Source: Clostridium ljungdahlii DSM 13528 (lineage in GTDB: Bacteria > Bacillota > Clostridia > Clostridiales > Clostridiaceae). From it: a DNA stretch of 64,000 bases. The translations under genes and the position numbers were made by a program. Shown here piece after piece: positions 26,453 to 34,690 of the stretch (position 1 is its first letter; each line of letters begins with the position of its first letter). The notes under the pieces are model-generated. The model did no database searches and was not told the DNA's origin. It saw only the letters and a program-made list of their open reading frames with translations. The stretch spans positions 2,852,001 through 2,916,000 of the forward strand of contig NC_014328.1 in NCBI RefSeq assembly GCF_000143685.1, given 5' to 3'.

Positions 26453-26746
26453 TTACTTCACCCCGGTTTTAGAAGTATCTTTGCTTTTACTCTCGTCGGT
26501 TTTAATAATATACATTTTTTTTGTCACCGGATCTTCATAAACCTGTCCCATATCTTGATAACTATTACTCTTTGTCTTGTTAATCTGGTTACTCGCATTC
26601 ATTTTAATATTCCAGAGAGAAGCAATTGAAACCATTAAGCCGCAGGCGAAAATCAGCATGATGTCAATTAAATTGACCACACTTTCCATCGGGTTAATTG
26701 CCTGCCGGTTATTTTTTCTTCTAGACTTGATTAATCTTCTTCTCAT
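26453..26746 (-). CDS. DUF2149-like ExbD-type membrane protein (second copy)
   Basis: 97 residues. Paralogue of the downstream protein: basic N-terminus (MRRRLIKSRRKNNRQ), NPMESVVNLIDIMLIF with Asp28 in the ExbD position, one TM helix, then a tail containing EDPVTKKMYIIK. Starts 26 bp inside the ExbB-like gene, so expression is coupled. Two different ExbD-like subunits next to one ExbB-like channel suggest a mixed dimer in the channel pore, or alternative force transducers. Confidence 0.78.
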   Translation of the reverse strand: MRRRLIKSRRKNNRQAINPMESVVNLIDIMLIFACGLMVSIASLWNIKMNASNQINKTKSNSYQDMGQVYEDPVTKKMYIIKTDESKSKDTSKTGVK

Positions 26747-27422
26747 AGCTTTTTTTCATTCCTTTCTCATCAATTAAGCCGATTAGCTTATCAGGAACAT
26801 CAATGATTTTATCCATCAAACTTTCTAGGATAGCTTCATTGGTGCTGATATAACCCTCATACCAGTGACTTCTCAAATAGGAAATTGAGAAACAAATCGC
26901 TGCGACGAATACTCCGGATATGGTCGTATCAAAACCGACGCCGATAGAGCTGGAAAGAGTCTTGATATCGCCCTTCCCCAAGGCTACGATTCCGGGACCC
27001 AATGGAATCAAGGTGCCCATCAGGCCGATCATTGGCCCCAGTTTGGCAATCAGATCAGTAGGCGCCATAATTTTCCGATAATAAGCGTCTTCTATGCTTA
27101 TTAGTTTTTGCGCATAGGCTGCCAGAGAATTTTCTGGCATATTTTCAGCCTCAGTTAGTTTTACGGCGAGCTGTTTCTGACGCTTAAGCAGTTTGCTGTC
27201 CTTGATGATTTGTAGGGCGAGCTCCTTCCCCACACGGTTGATTTTCTTTAATAGTTCCGGAATGTCTTCTTTCATTTTTCTACGTTCTATGATGTACTCC
27301 ATCAGGAGATCCCCAATTTGCCAGATTGTGATGACAATCATAATAAGCAGGACAACCATACAAGGGTTGAGAATGCCTTGGCCGAAAGTGTGAAGAATAT
27401 TTCTTAAAGAATTTCCTATCAT
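26721..27422 (-). CDS. MotA/TolQ/ExbB-type proton channel protein
   Basis: 233 residues; ATG at 27422 has GGAGG five bases upstream, so the TTG at 27434 is not needed. Three TM helices (about 17-38, 125-150 and 165-187) surround a long cytoplasmic loop, and the conserved core LGPMIGLMGTLIPLGPGIVALGKG followed by TISGVFVAAICFSIS is the MotA_ExbB signature. With the two ExbD-like proteins it should form a proton-driven motor in the cytoplasmic membrane. Gram-positive-type bacteria have no TonB/Tol outer membrane target, so the driven partner must be different; the nearest candidates are the secreted ModA-like protein and the giant surface protein upstream. Confidence 0.85.
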   Translation of the reverse strand: MIGNSLRNILHTFGQGILNPCMVVLLIMIVITIWQIGDLLMEYIIERRKMKEDIPELLKKINRVGKELALQIIKDSKLLKRQKQLAVKLTEAENMPENSLAAYAQKLISIEDAYYRKIMAPTDLIAKLGPMIGLMGTLIPLGPGIVALGKGDIKTLSSSIGVGFDTTISGVFVAAICFSISYLRSHWYEGYISTNEAILESLMDKIIDVPDKLIGLIDEKGMKKSYEKKINQV

Positions 27423-27530
27423 AATAACCTCCAAATTTTCGTGATAAGGTAGTTGGTTAGTTTCAATTTGAGAGCTAACCGACTATCCTTTTTTTCTTAA
27501 ATGTAAAACTTTTATTTCTATCAATTCACG

Positions 27531-27573
27531 AACGATAGCGTTTGTTTATTATTGTAAGGCAAACGCTGTCGTT
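27531..27573. other. Hairpin between ModA-like and ExbB-like genes
   Basis: AACGATAGCGTTTG (27531-27544) pairs with CAAACGCTGTCGTT (27560-27573), 14 bp with one G-T pair, touching the left 47-bp inverted repeat. A second hairpin (AGTTGGTTAG / CTAACCGACT, about 27458-27481) lies closer to the ExbB-like gene. Neither has a minus-strand T tract. Confidence 0.6.
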
Positions 27574-27574
27574 T

Positions 27575-27621
27575 GATTAGCGCAATGATAGAATGCCCTA
27601 TTGCCTGATAACAAATGCCTT
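27575..27621 (+). repeat. 47-bp inverted repeat flanking the ModA-like gene, left end
   Basis: Pairs with 28561-28607 in inverted orientation without gaps, 39 of 47 positions by my count. The outer 18 bp (GATTAGCGCAATGATAGA) and inner 14 bp (ATAACAAATGCCTT) are perfect. Only the ModA-like gene lies between the two arms. Confidence 0.8.
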
Positions 27622-27636
27622 CTTAATTCTTAACTA

Positions 27637-28515
27637 TTACTGCACTACAGCGCTAAATCCAAAGTTTCTGAAAACACTGCTGCCGTTTGTTTTAGCAATA
27701 TCTGCTTTGAGAAAATTAACAAGTGCCTGGGCTGCTGGTGCTCTGACAGTATCATTCATGGCAGCATTCGTGATGCCAATAGGATAGATGATATTAACAT
27801 CTTTGCTATCTAACACGATAAGCTGGGGTTGAGTTTTAGCGTCAGTTGCATAGACAGAACCGAGTTGGTTCACATTCTTAGCAACAGCGTTCAGCACATT
27901 GGTAACGTTGCTATATAGCGCTGCATGAGTTAAAATGTCATTCCATGTAGTGCTGTCGATGGCATCGAATACCTGCTTTGTGTAGGTTCCTGCCGGTACA
28001 ACAGCCGGGTCTCCAACGGCAATTGTCGTGCCGGGATTATCATTCAACCAACCTAATACGTCTGAATATTGAAGGCTGTTTTCTGTAAGACCGGTGTTTG
28101 GATTTCCGACGAGCACCAATTTGTTATTAAGCAAATTGTATACCGTGCTAGCTTGTATGATATTTGCAGTGACCGCAGAATTCATTCGCGCCAAATCCGC
28201 AGAGAGGAAAACATCGGCGCTATGATTGGGATCCGCTTTCATCTGATTGAGCAGATTTCCGGAGCTGTCATAGGTCACATTAACCTTTGTGTTGGGATTC
28301 TGGTCCTCAAACGCTCTTAGCAGGGTGCCGCTCGGATACACTCCGTTCACCCGCTCACCAAGGGAATAACGCGTGCTGGCGGCTGCCATTAAATTAAGCG
28401 TTGTTGTTGAATTGGTGCCGGTGGACGCCGCAAATGAAGGAGTCGCGAGGCCCAGCATTAGTACTATGCTCAGCGCAAAGGATGAAACGAACTTTAAGAG
28501 TTTATTGGATTTCAT
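27637..28515 (-). CDS. ModA-like secreted solute-binding protein without partner ABC genes
   Basis: 292 residues with a type I signal peptide (KFVSSFALSIVLMLGLATPSFAA, no lipobox Cys) and a molybdate/tungstate-binding type domain: LMAAASTRYSLGERV, VNVTYDSSGNLLNQMKA, HSADVFLSADLARMN, and a C-terminal AAQALVNFLKADIAK. ModA proteins bind oxyanions with Ser and backbone amides. In Gram-positive-type cells such proteins are normally lipid anchored, and ModBC genes follow; both are absent. Base composition is GC-richer than the surrounding genome, as in the rest of the island. Ribosome site AAGGAGTG. It may present a ligand to the surface protein or motor instead of an ABC importer. Confidence 0.82.
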   Translation of the reverse strand: MKSNKLLKFVSSFALSIVLMLGLATPSFAASTGTNSTTTLNLMAAASTRYSLGERVNGVYPSGTLLRAFEDQNPNTKVNVTYDSSGNLLNQMKADPNHSADVFLSADLARMNSAVTANIIQASTVYNLLNNKLVLVGNPNTGLTENSLQYSDVLGWLNDNPGTTIAVGDPAVVPAGTYTKQVFDAIDSTTWNDILTHAALYSNVTNVLNAVAKNVNQLGSVYATDAKTQPQLIVLDSKDVNIIYPIGITNAAMNDTVRAPAAQALVNFLKADIAKTNGSSVFRNFGFSAVVQ

Positions 28516-28560
28516 TATTTATCACTCCTTAATAATTTTTTTGTAAATGTGCCATGAATC

Positions 28561-28607
28561 AAGGCATTTGTTATGAAGGCTTAAGACACTCTATCATTGC
28601 GCTAATC
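28561..28607 (-). repeat. 47-bp inverted repeat flanking the ModA-like gene, right end
   Basis: Mate of 27575-27621. Starts AAGGCATTTGTTAT and ends TCTATCATTGCGCTAATC; the outer end is the perfectly conserved part, as in terminal inverted repeats of mobile elements. No target duplication is visible next to either arm. Confidence 0.8.
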
Positions 28608-28629
28608 TGGACTAAGAAAATATATATCT

Positions 28630-28667
28630 TTTCAACGTGTACCGTTTAACAGCGGTACACGTTGAAA
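28630..28667. terminator. 15-bp perfect hairpin after the giant surface protein gene
   Basis: TTTCAACGTGTACCG (28630-28644) and its exact complement (28653-28667) with an 8-nt loop lie 48 bp past the gene's stop. On the minus strand AGATATATATTTTC follows, so it is a terminator-like or RNA-protecting hairpin without a clean U tract. Confidence 0.6.
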
Positions 28668-28714
28668 GCTAAGTTAAGCACATTTTCTCTTATTTTTATC
28701 AATTCCCGGAGCGT

Positions 28715-31700
28715 TTACTGCTCGCGGCTTTTTCTGTATCGCCTAAATCCTCCTAGACCCGCTAGGGCAACAATAAATAGAAGCAATACTCTAATGATGA
28801 TCGGATTATTTTGGATTGCATCCTGGATGACCTCGTAAACGTTCGCACTTTTTGAAACTGGTTTCGTTGCTTTTGCTGTCGATTTGCCCGAGGTATTGCT
28901 GGCATCTTTTACAGGTGCTGGTTTTTTTACCGTGTTTGTTTGCACGGGTTCTGGTTTCGACGCCGTAACCGATTTGTTTGTTATCGGTGTAGTATTAGGG
29001 CTGTTCGATGCTACTAATTTAGTCGCTTGAGTGGCAAGTGCAGTGCTGCCAGGTGTACCAGAAACAGATGGATTATTATTACCCGCTGGATTGCTATTGC
29101 CCTTTGGATTGTTATTACCTGTTGGATTGTTATTGCCCTTTGGATTGTTATTACCCGCTGGATTATTATTACCCGCTGGATTGTTACCACCAGTTGGATT
29201 GTTACCACCAGTTGGATTGTTACCACCAGTTGGATTGTTACCACCAGTTGGATTGTTACCACCAGTTGAATTGTTACCACCAGTTGGATTATCGCTAGAA
29301 GTATTGTTGTCGCCGATACCGGGCTGGTTGCACGTGCCGGCAATTGGACCTCCGTTTGTGGCGATGCCCTTATCGACGACGCCGAAACTGTTGTTGCCTG
29401 AGATATCGAGCCCGCTTAGACCCTGTGTGGTACTGCCTATAATGCCGCCGACGGAGATATAATCTGGGTTAATCGGTCTATTCGGATTCCCTGGATAGCT
29501 GTTATCCACAGCATTGCGGTCAACCGTGCTGATTACCTTTCCAGAGTTAGTGGAGTCCGTAACCTTTATGCTCGTTTTGCCATAGATGCTCCATGAGGGG
29601 CCTGCAACGCCGACGATACCGCCTAAGTTATTCGCCGTGCCCGTGACGACACCGGAGTTTTGACAGCCTTTGATGTTCACGGTGAGGTCAATTGCACCAC
29701 CGAGTATTCCGCCGGCGGAGTTCATATAAGGCGGATTGTATATTCCCGTCGCACCCGACGATGTCTGAGCTGTTGAGATGACTTTTCCTGTGTTGCTGCA
29801 ATTGATGAAGTCGGCGGTGCAATTGTTGCCTTCGGTTTCCCCGCAGATTCCGCCGATTGTTAATCCACCGGTGATATTGCCTGAGTTTACGCAGTTAATA
29901 ATAACCGAATGCGTCGGCACTGCAACGTCAAATCCGCCGAGCTCGCCGACAATGCCGCCGATCGTGCCAAGTTTGCCTCCCGTGATATTGCCGCTGTTCG
30001 TGCAGTTCGAAATGGTACTGTTCTCCGCCTGATACGCAATACCGCCGATAAGGCCATTGGTTGAGTTGATATCCGCTTTGTTGTGGCAATTTTCGATGAG
30101 GCCGTTAGTGATCATATTGGTGATACCTCCGCCGCCGACAGACCCAATGTCAAGCGATCCGTCAACGGTCAGGTTTTTAATCGTAGCGCCTTGGCAGATG
30201 CCGAAGATCGAGGAATTTTTGATAGTCACTGTAAATCCCGCGCCATCAAACGTGCCGGCGTAATAAGTATAAACTGGGCCGTTGGTCTTTCCTATTCCCG
30301 AGAATTGCGCCGACAGCACTTTGGACATATCAATGTTGTTCACAAGCCGGCCGTTAATCTTGTTTTGCGTGCCTGATTCGACATTATTGTTTACGGTCTG
30401 GTAGAACCAGAGGATGTCGCTCACCGTTGACAGCAAATAAGTCCCGTCCGCGTCGGTAAGAGGCGGCTGAAGTTTGTAGATGTATATGCCGGGCGAACTT
30501 GAACTTACTTTCGTAAGAGAGAAGCTATCGGGGTTGGAGGCACTGCTTGCATTCGAATTCCCGCTATCAACCGTAAACGTTGTATTGTCTAGCGCGTCGC
30601 TAATGCCCGAATTGATCGAGCCGGTCTTAATATAGTAGTTGCCCGTATAAACCGCCGGAGCCGCTGTGGCCTTGCCGACAATCCCTCCTGCATTCAGCTT
30701 GGAGTCCGCTGCGGTGACGTTGCCGAGATTGAAGTTAGCTGCGATGGCCGAGTCGGACGAGTCGTTTTTGCCGACAATTCCGCCGGCAGAAGCATCCGAA
30801 CCGGTGACTGCGGCGTTATTGTACGATTGCAAAACACTTGTGCCAGTGCCGTAAATGGAACCGACGATGCCGCCGGTACTGCCGCCAGAACCGCTGACCG
30901 CGCTGGTGTTGAACACGGTGTTGAACGTCGTGCTGGTGGCTTGCCCGGCAACGCCGCCGGTATTGCCGATGCCGCTGACTGCACCGCCGCCGCTCCATAG
31001 TTTACCGACTGCGTTGTAGACGCCGTTGCCGCTTTCCTTGATAATGCCGTTTTTAATCGAACCGACGATACTCCCTGTGTTGGTTCCACCGCTGATATTG
31101 CCATTATTGTAGCAATGGTACATCTGCCGGTTCGAGTCGGTCGTCTGACCCGTCCCGTCAAACATGCCCGCGATGCCGCCGACATTGACGTTACTGCCTT
31201 GTGCCGCCGTGACGGAAATACTGCCATTGTATATTTTTTTGCCGTAAGCACTACCGCCATAGTTCGAGAATCCGACGATACCGCCGATATTCGCTCCGTC
31301 AGAGGCTGTGCCGGATATCGACACGCTGCTTATGATTGTCGGGGTGATGCTACTACCGGTGGATGCGCCCACAAGACCTCCGACGTTCGCGCCTCCGAAG
31401 GCTCCGGTAATGGTACCTGCCATCGATACACCGGTAAGAGCACCTCCGCTGCCCAAGTAGTTGACCAAACCGCCGACGTCTGAGTTTCCGTCCGTTACCA
31501 CGCGGGCGATTTTGATCGTGTGATTCCCGCCTGAAATCGTTCCTACAAACGGATGGTCCTTCGTGCCGATACCGGCGAAAGTCGTTCCTGTCATGTCAAT
31601 ATCATTTTTTATAGTAGCGTTGATAGCGGTATAGCCCAAAGTATTGACCGCGTCCGCAAACGCCAGCACGTCGGCCGGAGTGTATAAGTTGTAAGAACCC

Positions 31701-33985
31701 TCTTTGCCGTAGACGGAAGACATGGTAAGGCTGGTGATTGCCCTCGTCAGCGTTATACTTCCTTCCGTAGGTCCAGCGATAGCGATGGTCCCAAGGCTTT
31801 CCTGAGTTGATACCATGGTAGTGTTATCAATGTCGTCTATCGTCGTCAGACCATCGCCCGTGGCTTTCGCGCGTATGGACGGGTCGGTGAACAGCACCAT
31901 ACAGGGTGAAACAGTGACCTTACGCGTACCCTCGCTGTTGAAAGGCAGTATTTTGAACACCAGCTTGAGATCAAGCATCTCACCCTTTTTAATAATAGGG
32001 GTCACTCCGTCCGATTCGACCCATATCTTCCCGCCATAATCTGGTTCACTATCAAAAGACAAAACGATGACATTCAACTTTCCCGCCAAAATTCCGGCGT
32101 TGGCCGCTTTAGTCGCGGCAGGATCCAATTGTAAATCCGATGCAAAGTTATCATTACCATCATAGTTGATGTTTGTGTAAAATCCATACACGTCCTTATC
32201 GGTCGGTGCCGTAATCTTTGCAGTGACCGTAGTGGACTGTTCGTTGCCGCCAACATTGGCGGTAGGCGTGTCAAACACCACGCTTGCGCAAAATAAAGTA
32301 TGCAGATTAACGGCGGAACCGCTGAGTGAAGCTATCAATGCCTTGCCCGCCATTACTGCGCCACAGATTTTGGTATAGGTGTCAAGTTCTGCGCTGGTTT
32401 CACCTGGATCCGTGAACAGCACCAGCTGGTCTTCCAAACTGTCGACATTGACAGTAAGGTCTTCCGTCGCCGACTTCGCCGTGCCGACTACCTTAAACTT
32501 CAAGATAAGAGTAAGCGGTGTGCCTGCAGTGATAACCTTCGTTTGCTCCACCGGATCACAGGCAAAACTCACATGTCCGGCCACCGAGGTATCCACCGTC
32601 AGACCCCTTATCCCGATGTTTGCGGCTTGAGTGGCAATTAGATCCGGCATTATCTTGCCGTAAGTATCGCTACTGGAAGGGTCTTTAAACGTTACCTTAA
32701 AGCCGTACGCGTCCACTTCCGAGTTGATCGTCGCCTTGACTGTAAGCGTGTCACCGATTTTACCGGAATCCGGGCCATCCACCGCAAGTGTAAAGTTTGG
32801 GGCCGGCAAAGTCTTCGCTTTTGCAGTAATACTGCTCAATTCTTTACCATCGATGTCCAATGCCTTGACAGTAAACGTATAATCTGTGTCAGCAGTTAAA
32901 CCAGTGACATTGTACTCCGAGTCAGTTTTTGTGCAAGTAGCTATCTTTGTAATATCATTAAACACTTCATAAGTGTTTATATCTGAATTAGCCGATTGTG
33001 GCCAGTTTAATGTCAGAGTAGTTGATTTAATATTCTTGACACTAAGCACATCAGTTGGCACCCCTGAAGGTGCCGCTTGAACGGTGACGGCGCAATTCGC
33101 CGTAAATCTCCCGTCAGTTGTAGTGACAGTAATGTTTGCTGTACCTGCCGCCATTGCGGTGACGATACCATTTGCATCTACTGTAGCTACGGCTGTATTG
33201 TCCGAAGCCCATATGACACCTTTATTCGCGGTATCCGCCGGAGCTACCGTAGCTGTAAGCTGGCTGGTGCTGCCGACATCAATAGAAGCGCTTGTCCTAT
33301 CTAATGTGACGCCTGTAATACCTGATGAAGGTGCCAATGCTTTAGTCTTGAACAAGATTTCATACGCATTGGTTGTTAATGTAACAGGTGTTTGGTCCGC
33401 CGTGATACCTGAACTTACTTTTACTTTATAAGAAGTGCTAGGTTCCAATTTTGTTGTTGGAGAAACAAAAAGGCTTCCATTAAGACTCTTATTCATAGTA
33501 ACATTAGTAGCTACACTACTTTCTGTGGCATCGGCATTTACTTTTACCAGTGTTACTAGACCTTTGTTGTTAGTATAGTTGCTATATGTATCTGACTTAC
33601 CAAGGATATTTTCATTGAATGCAATTTGAAAATTAGGTAAGAGGTCTACTCCATTTCCGTCTGCACCATTGAATTGACTAGCAGGATATGAAGCATTATT
33701 AGGTATTCCTGCTTTCAATTCCCTACTAGCAGTATAATTACCACTGGAAGAACTATAGTCAGAATCAGACGCATCACTTAAATAAACACCTATTAATGAT
33801 GCATTATTAATAGTGCTACCTCCCACAATCGACGTATCATTCGGGTATGAATAAGGCGATGCTGTAACCGCCCAAACCTGCGCGGTATTACTGAAAAGCA
33901 TTACAAATATAAGTAAAAATGTAAAAAATCGAGCACTATATCGTCTAATTTTTCTTCCCACATTGGGAATAATACTTTTACACAT
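28715..33985 (-). CDS. Giant membrane-anchored surface protein (Ig, Fn3, cohesin-like, GLUG repeats)
   Basis: 1756 residues from the ATG at 33985 (GGGGGGAG upstream). Order: signal peptide (FFTFLLIFVMLFSNTAQVWA), SbsA-like Ig domain (~50-225), Big_2 domain (VTLDRTSASIDVGSTSQLTATVAP, ~227-305), Fn3 (~307-392), two cohesin-like beta domains (~395-730), two long blocks of GLUG-type repeats (GGIVG, GGIAG, ~750-1140 and ~1170-1545), about 13 hexapeptide Asn-Pro-x-Gly repeats (~1550-1630), a Lys/Pro/Thr-rich spacer, then one TM helix and RRYRKSREQ. No LPxTG sorting signal, so it is anchored by the helix. Likely an adhesin or ligand-gathering protein reaching far outside the cell. GC content is visibly higher than the flanks. 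Confidence 0.82.
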   Translation of the reverse strand: MCKSIIPNVGRKIRRYSARFFTFLLIFVMLFSNTAQVWAVTASPYSYPNDTSIVGGSTINNASLIGVYLSDASDSDYSSSSGNYTASRELKAGIPNNASYPASQFNGADGNGVDLLPNFQIAFNENILGKSDTYSNYTNNKGLVTLVKVNADATESSVATNVTMNKSLNGSLFVSPTTKLEPSTSYKVKVSSGITADQTPVTLTTNAYEILFKTKALAPSSGITGVTLDRTSASIDVGSTSQLTATVAPADTANKGVIWASDNTAVATVDANGIVTAMAAGTANITVTTTDGRFTANCAVTVQAAPSGVPTDVLSVKNIKSTTLTLNWPQSANSDINTYEVFNDITKIATCTKTDSEYNVTGLTADTDYTFTVKALDIDGKELSSITAKAKTLPAPNFTLAVDGPDSGKIGDTLTVKATINSEVDAYGFKVTFKDPSSSDTYGKIMPDLIATQAANIGIRGLTVDTSVAGHVSFACDPVEQTKVITAGTPLTLILKFKVVGTAKSATEDLTVNVDSLEDQLVLFTDPGETSAELDTYTKICGAVMAGKALIASLSGSAVNLHTLFCASVVFDTPTANVGGNEQSTTVTAKITAPTDKDVYGFYTNINYDGNDNFASDLQLDPAATKAANAGILAGKLNVIVLSFDSEPDYGGKIWVESDGVTPIIKKGEMLDLKLVFKILPFNSEGTRKVTVSPCMVLFTDPSIRAKATGDGLTTIDDIDNTTMVSTQESLGTIAIAGPTEGSITLTRAITSLTMSSVYGKEGSYNLYTPADVLAFADAVNTLGYTAINATIKNDIDMTGTTFAGIGTKDHPFVGTISGGNHTIKIARVVTDGNSDVGGLVNYLGSGGALTGVSMAGTITGAFGGANVGGLVGASTGSSITPTIISSVSISGTASDGANIGGIVGFSNYGGSAYGKKIYNGSISVTAAQGSNVNVGGIAGMFDGTGQTTDSNRQMYHCYNNGNISGGTNTGSIVGSIKNGIIKESGNGVYNAVGKLWSGGGAVSGIGNTGGVAGQATSTTFNTVFNTSAVSGSGGSTGGIVGSIYGTGTSVLQSYNNAAVTGSDASAGGIVGKNDSSDSAIAANFNLGNVTAADSKLNAGGIVGKATAAPAVYTGNYYIKTGSINSGISDALDNTTFTVDSGNSNASSASNPDSFSLTKVSSSSPGIYIYKLQPPLTDADGTYLLSTVSDILWFYQTVNNNVESGTQNKINGRLVNNIDMSKVLSAQFSGIGKTNGPVYTYYAGTFDGAGFTVTIKNSSIFGICQGATIKNLTVDGSLDIGSVGGGGITNMITNGLIENCHNKADINSTNGLIGGIAYQAENSTISNCTNSGNITGGKLGTIGGIVGELGGFDVAVPTHSVIINCVNSGNITGGLTIGGICGETEGNNCTADFINCSNTGKVISTAQTSSGATGIYNPPYMNSAGGILGGAIDLTVNIKGCQNSGVVTGTANNLGGIVGVAGPSWSIYGKTSIKVTDSTNSGKVISTVDRNAVDNSYPGNPNRPINPDYISVGGIIGSTTQGLSGLDISGNNSFGVVDKGIATNGGPIAGTCNQPGIGDNNTSSDNPTGGNNSTGGNNPTGGNNPTGGNNPTGGNNPTGGNNPAGNNNPAGNNNPKGNNNPTGNNNPKGNSNPAGNNNPSVSGTPGSTALATQATKLVASNSPNTTPITNKSVTASKPEPVQTNTVKKPAPVKDASNTSGKSTAKATKPVSKSANVYEVIQDAIQNNPIIIRVLLLFIVALAGLGGFRRYRKSREQ
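29066..29291 (-). repeat. 18-bp tandem repeat array inside the surface protein gene
   Basis: About 12-13 units of 18 bp encoding NPTGGN, NPAGNN or NPKGNN. The GTTACCACCAGTTGGATT form is repeated almost exactly four or five times. Changes in copy number keep the frame, so stalk length may vary between strains. Confidence 0.88.
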
Positions 33986-34301
33986 AAAACTCCCCCCATT
34001 TTTCTTATAATTTACCATAAGTAAATAATATTACAGTACATATTGATTATATTTTGATTAGGCCACAAAAATTTTGTAATTACTACCATCGTTGATACAT
34101 TTATAAACTCTCAACAAATCACAGCTATACAAGCTTGTACATAAAAATTGGTTTGAAAATAAAGCATCACGTTTCAAAAATACAAAAAATTTAAAAAGAC
34201 AAATATGCTCTCTTTTTTACTTTTGTTTCAATTTGTATCCCCTCCTAAAAGATATAATTTAGTGCAAAAATAAACATACAAGGGTATTTTTATACTAAAT
34301 T

Positions 34302-34435
34302 ATATTATATAGCATAACATGACATAACAATACAATTTTGTAATTATATTATACCACATAACATGTCATAACAATACAATTTTGTAATTTATATTATATG
34401 ACATAACACGACATAACAATACAATTTTGTAATTT
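34302..34435. repeat. Three tandem 45-bp repeats upstream of the surface protein gene
   Basis: Units 34302-34345, 34346-34390 and 34391-34435. Each has ATATTATA, then CATAACATGACATAACA (or one-base variants) and TACAATTTTGTAATT. They are 317-450 bp before the surface protein start and next to a 12-bp inverted repeat (ATATAATTTAGT, 34252-34263 / 34294-34305). Looks like a multi-copy protein binding site. Confidence 0.8.
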
Positions 34436-34625
34436 ATATTTTCTACATATGAAGGGTTGGGGTACCTGTAGTAATGGAACAGAAAGTTACAACTTGATCT
34501 CAATTATTTCCATATATACAACAAACGCTTACTACTCCTAAGCTTAGCAATTTATTGTTATTACAAATTTACAGTATCATTCATACAGGCTTTATTTTTG
34601 TTGAAATATAACTTACTTAAACAAA

Positions 34626-34649
34626 TTTCCTTAGCGTACGCTAAGGAAA
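34626..34649. other. 24-bp perfect palindrome
   Basis: TTTCCTTAGCGT followed directly by its exact reverse complement, with no spacer. It lies between the tandem repeats and the pseudogene. Could be an operator, a recombination site or a cruciform; nothing nearby decides. Confidence 0.7.
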
Positions 34650-34690
34650 ATACAACCCCATGAATGTAATAATTCAGGCTGAAATGTTAC

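Noticed and set aside
26721..27422. Zorya-type defence channel (ZorA/ZorB)
   Set aside because: No ZorC/D/E-like genes; the ExbD-like proteins are short and lack the OmpA-like domain of ZorB.
26721..27422. Flagellar stator MotA/MotB
   Set aside because: Channel is the shorter ExbB/TolQ form and partners lack a peptidoglycan-binding domain.
29066..29291. CRISPR-like array
   Set aside because: 18-bp units are contiguous, without spacers, and in frame with the protein.
29027..29462. Overlapping plus-strand open frames across the surface protein repeats
   Set aside because: They are repeat-driven shadows of the 18-bp array (Leu-Leu-Pro or Cys-Tyr-His strings) without ribosome sites.
28715..33985. 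LPxTG sortase substrate
   Set aside because: No LPxTG-like motif before the terminal helix and no sortase gene nearby.
34302..34435. CRISPR-like array in the 45-bp repeats
   Set aside because: No unique spacers and no cas genes.
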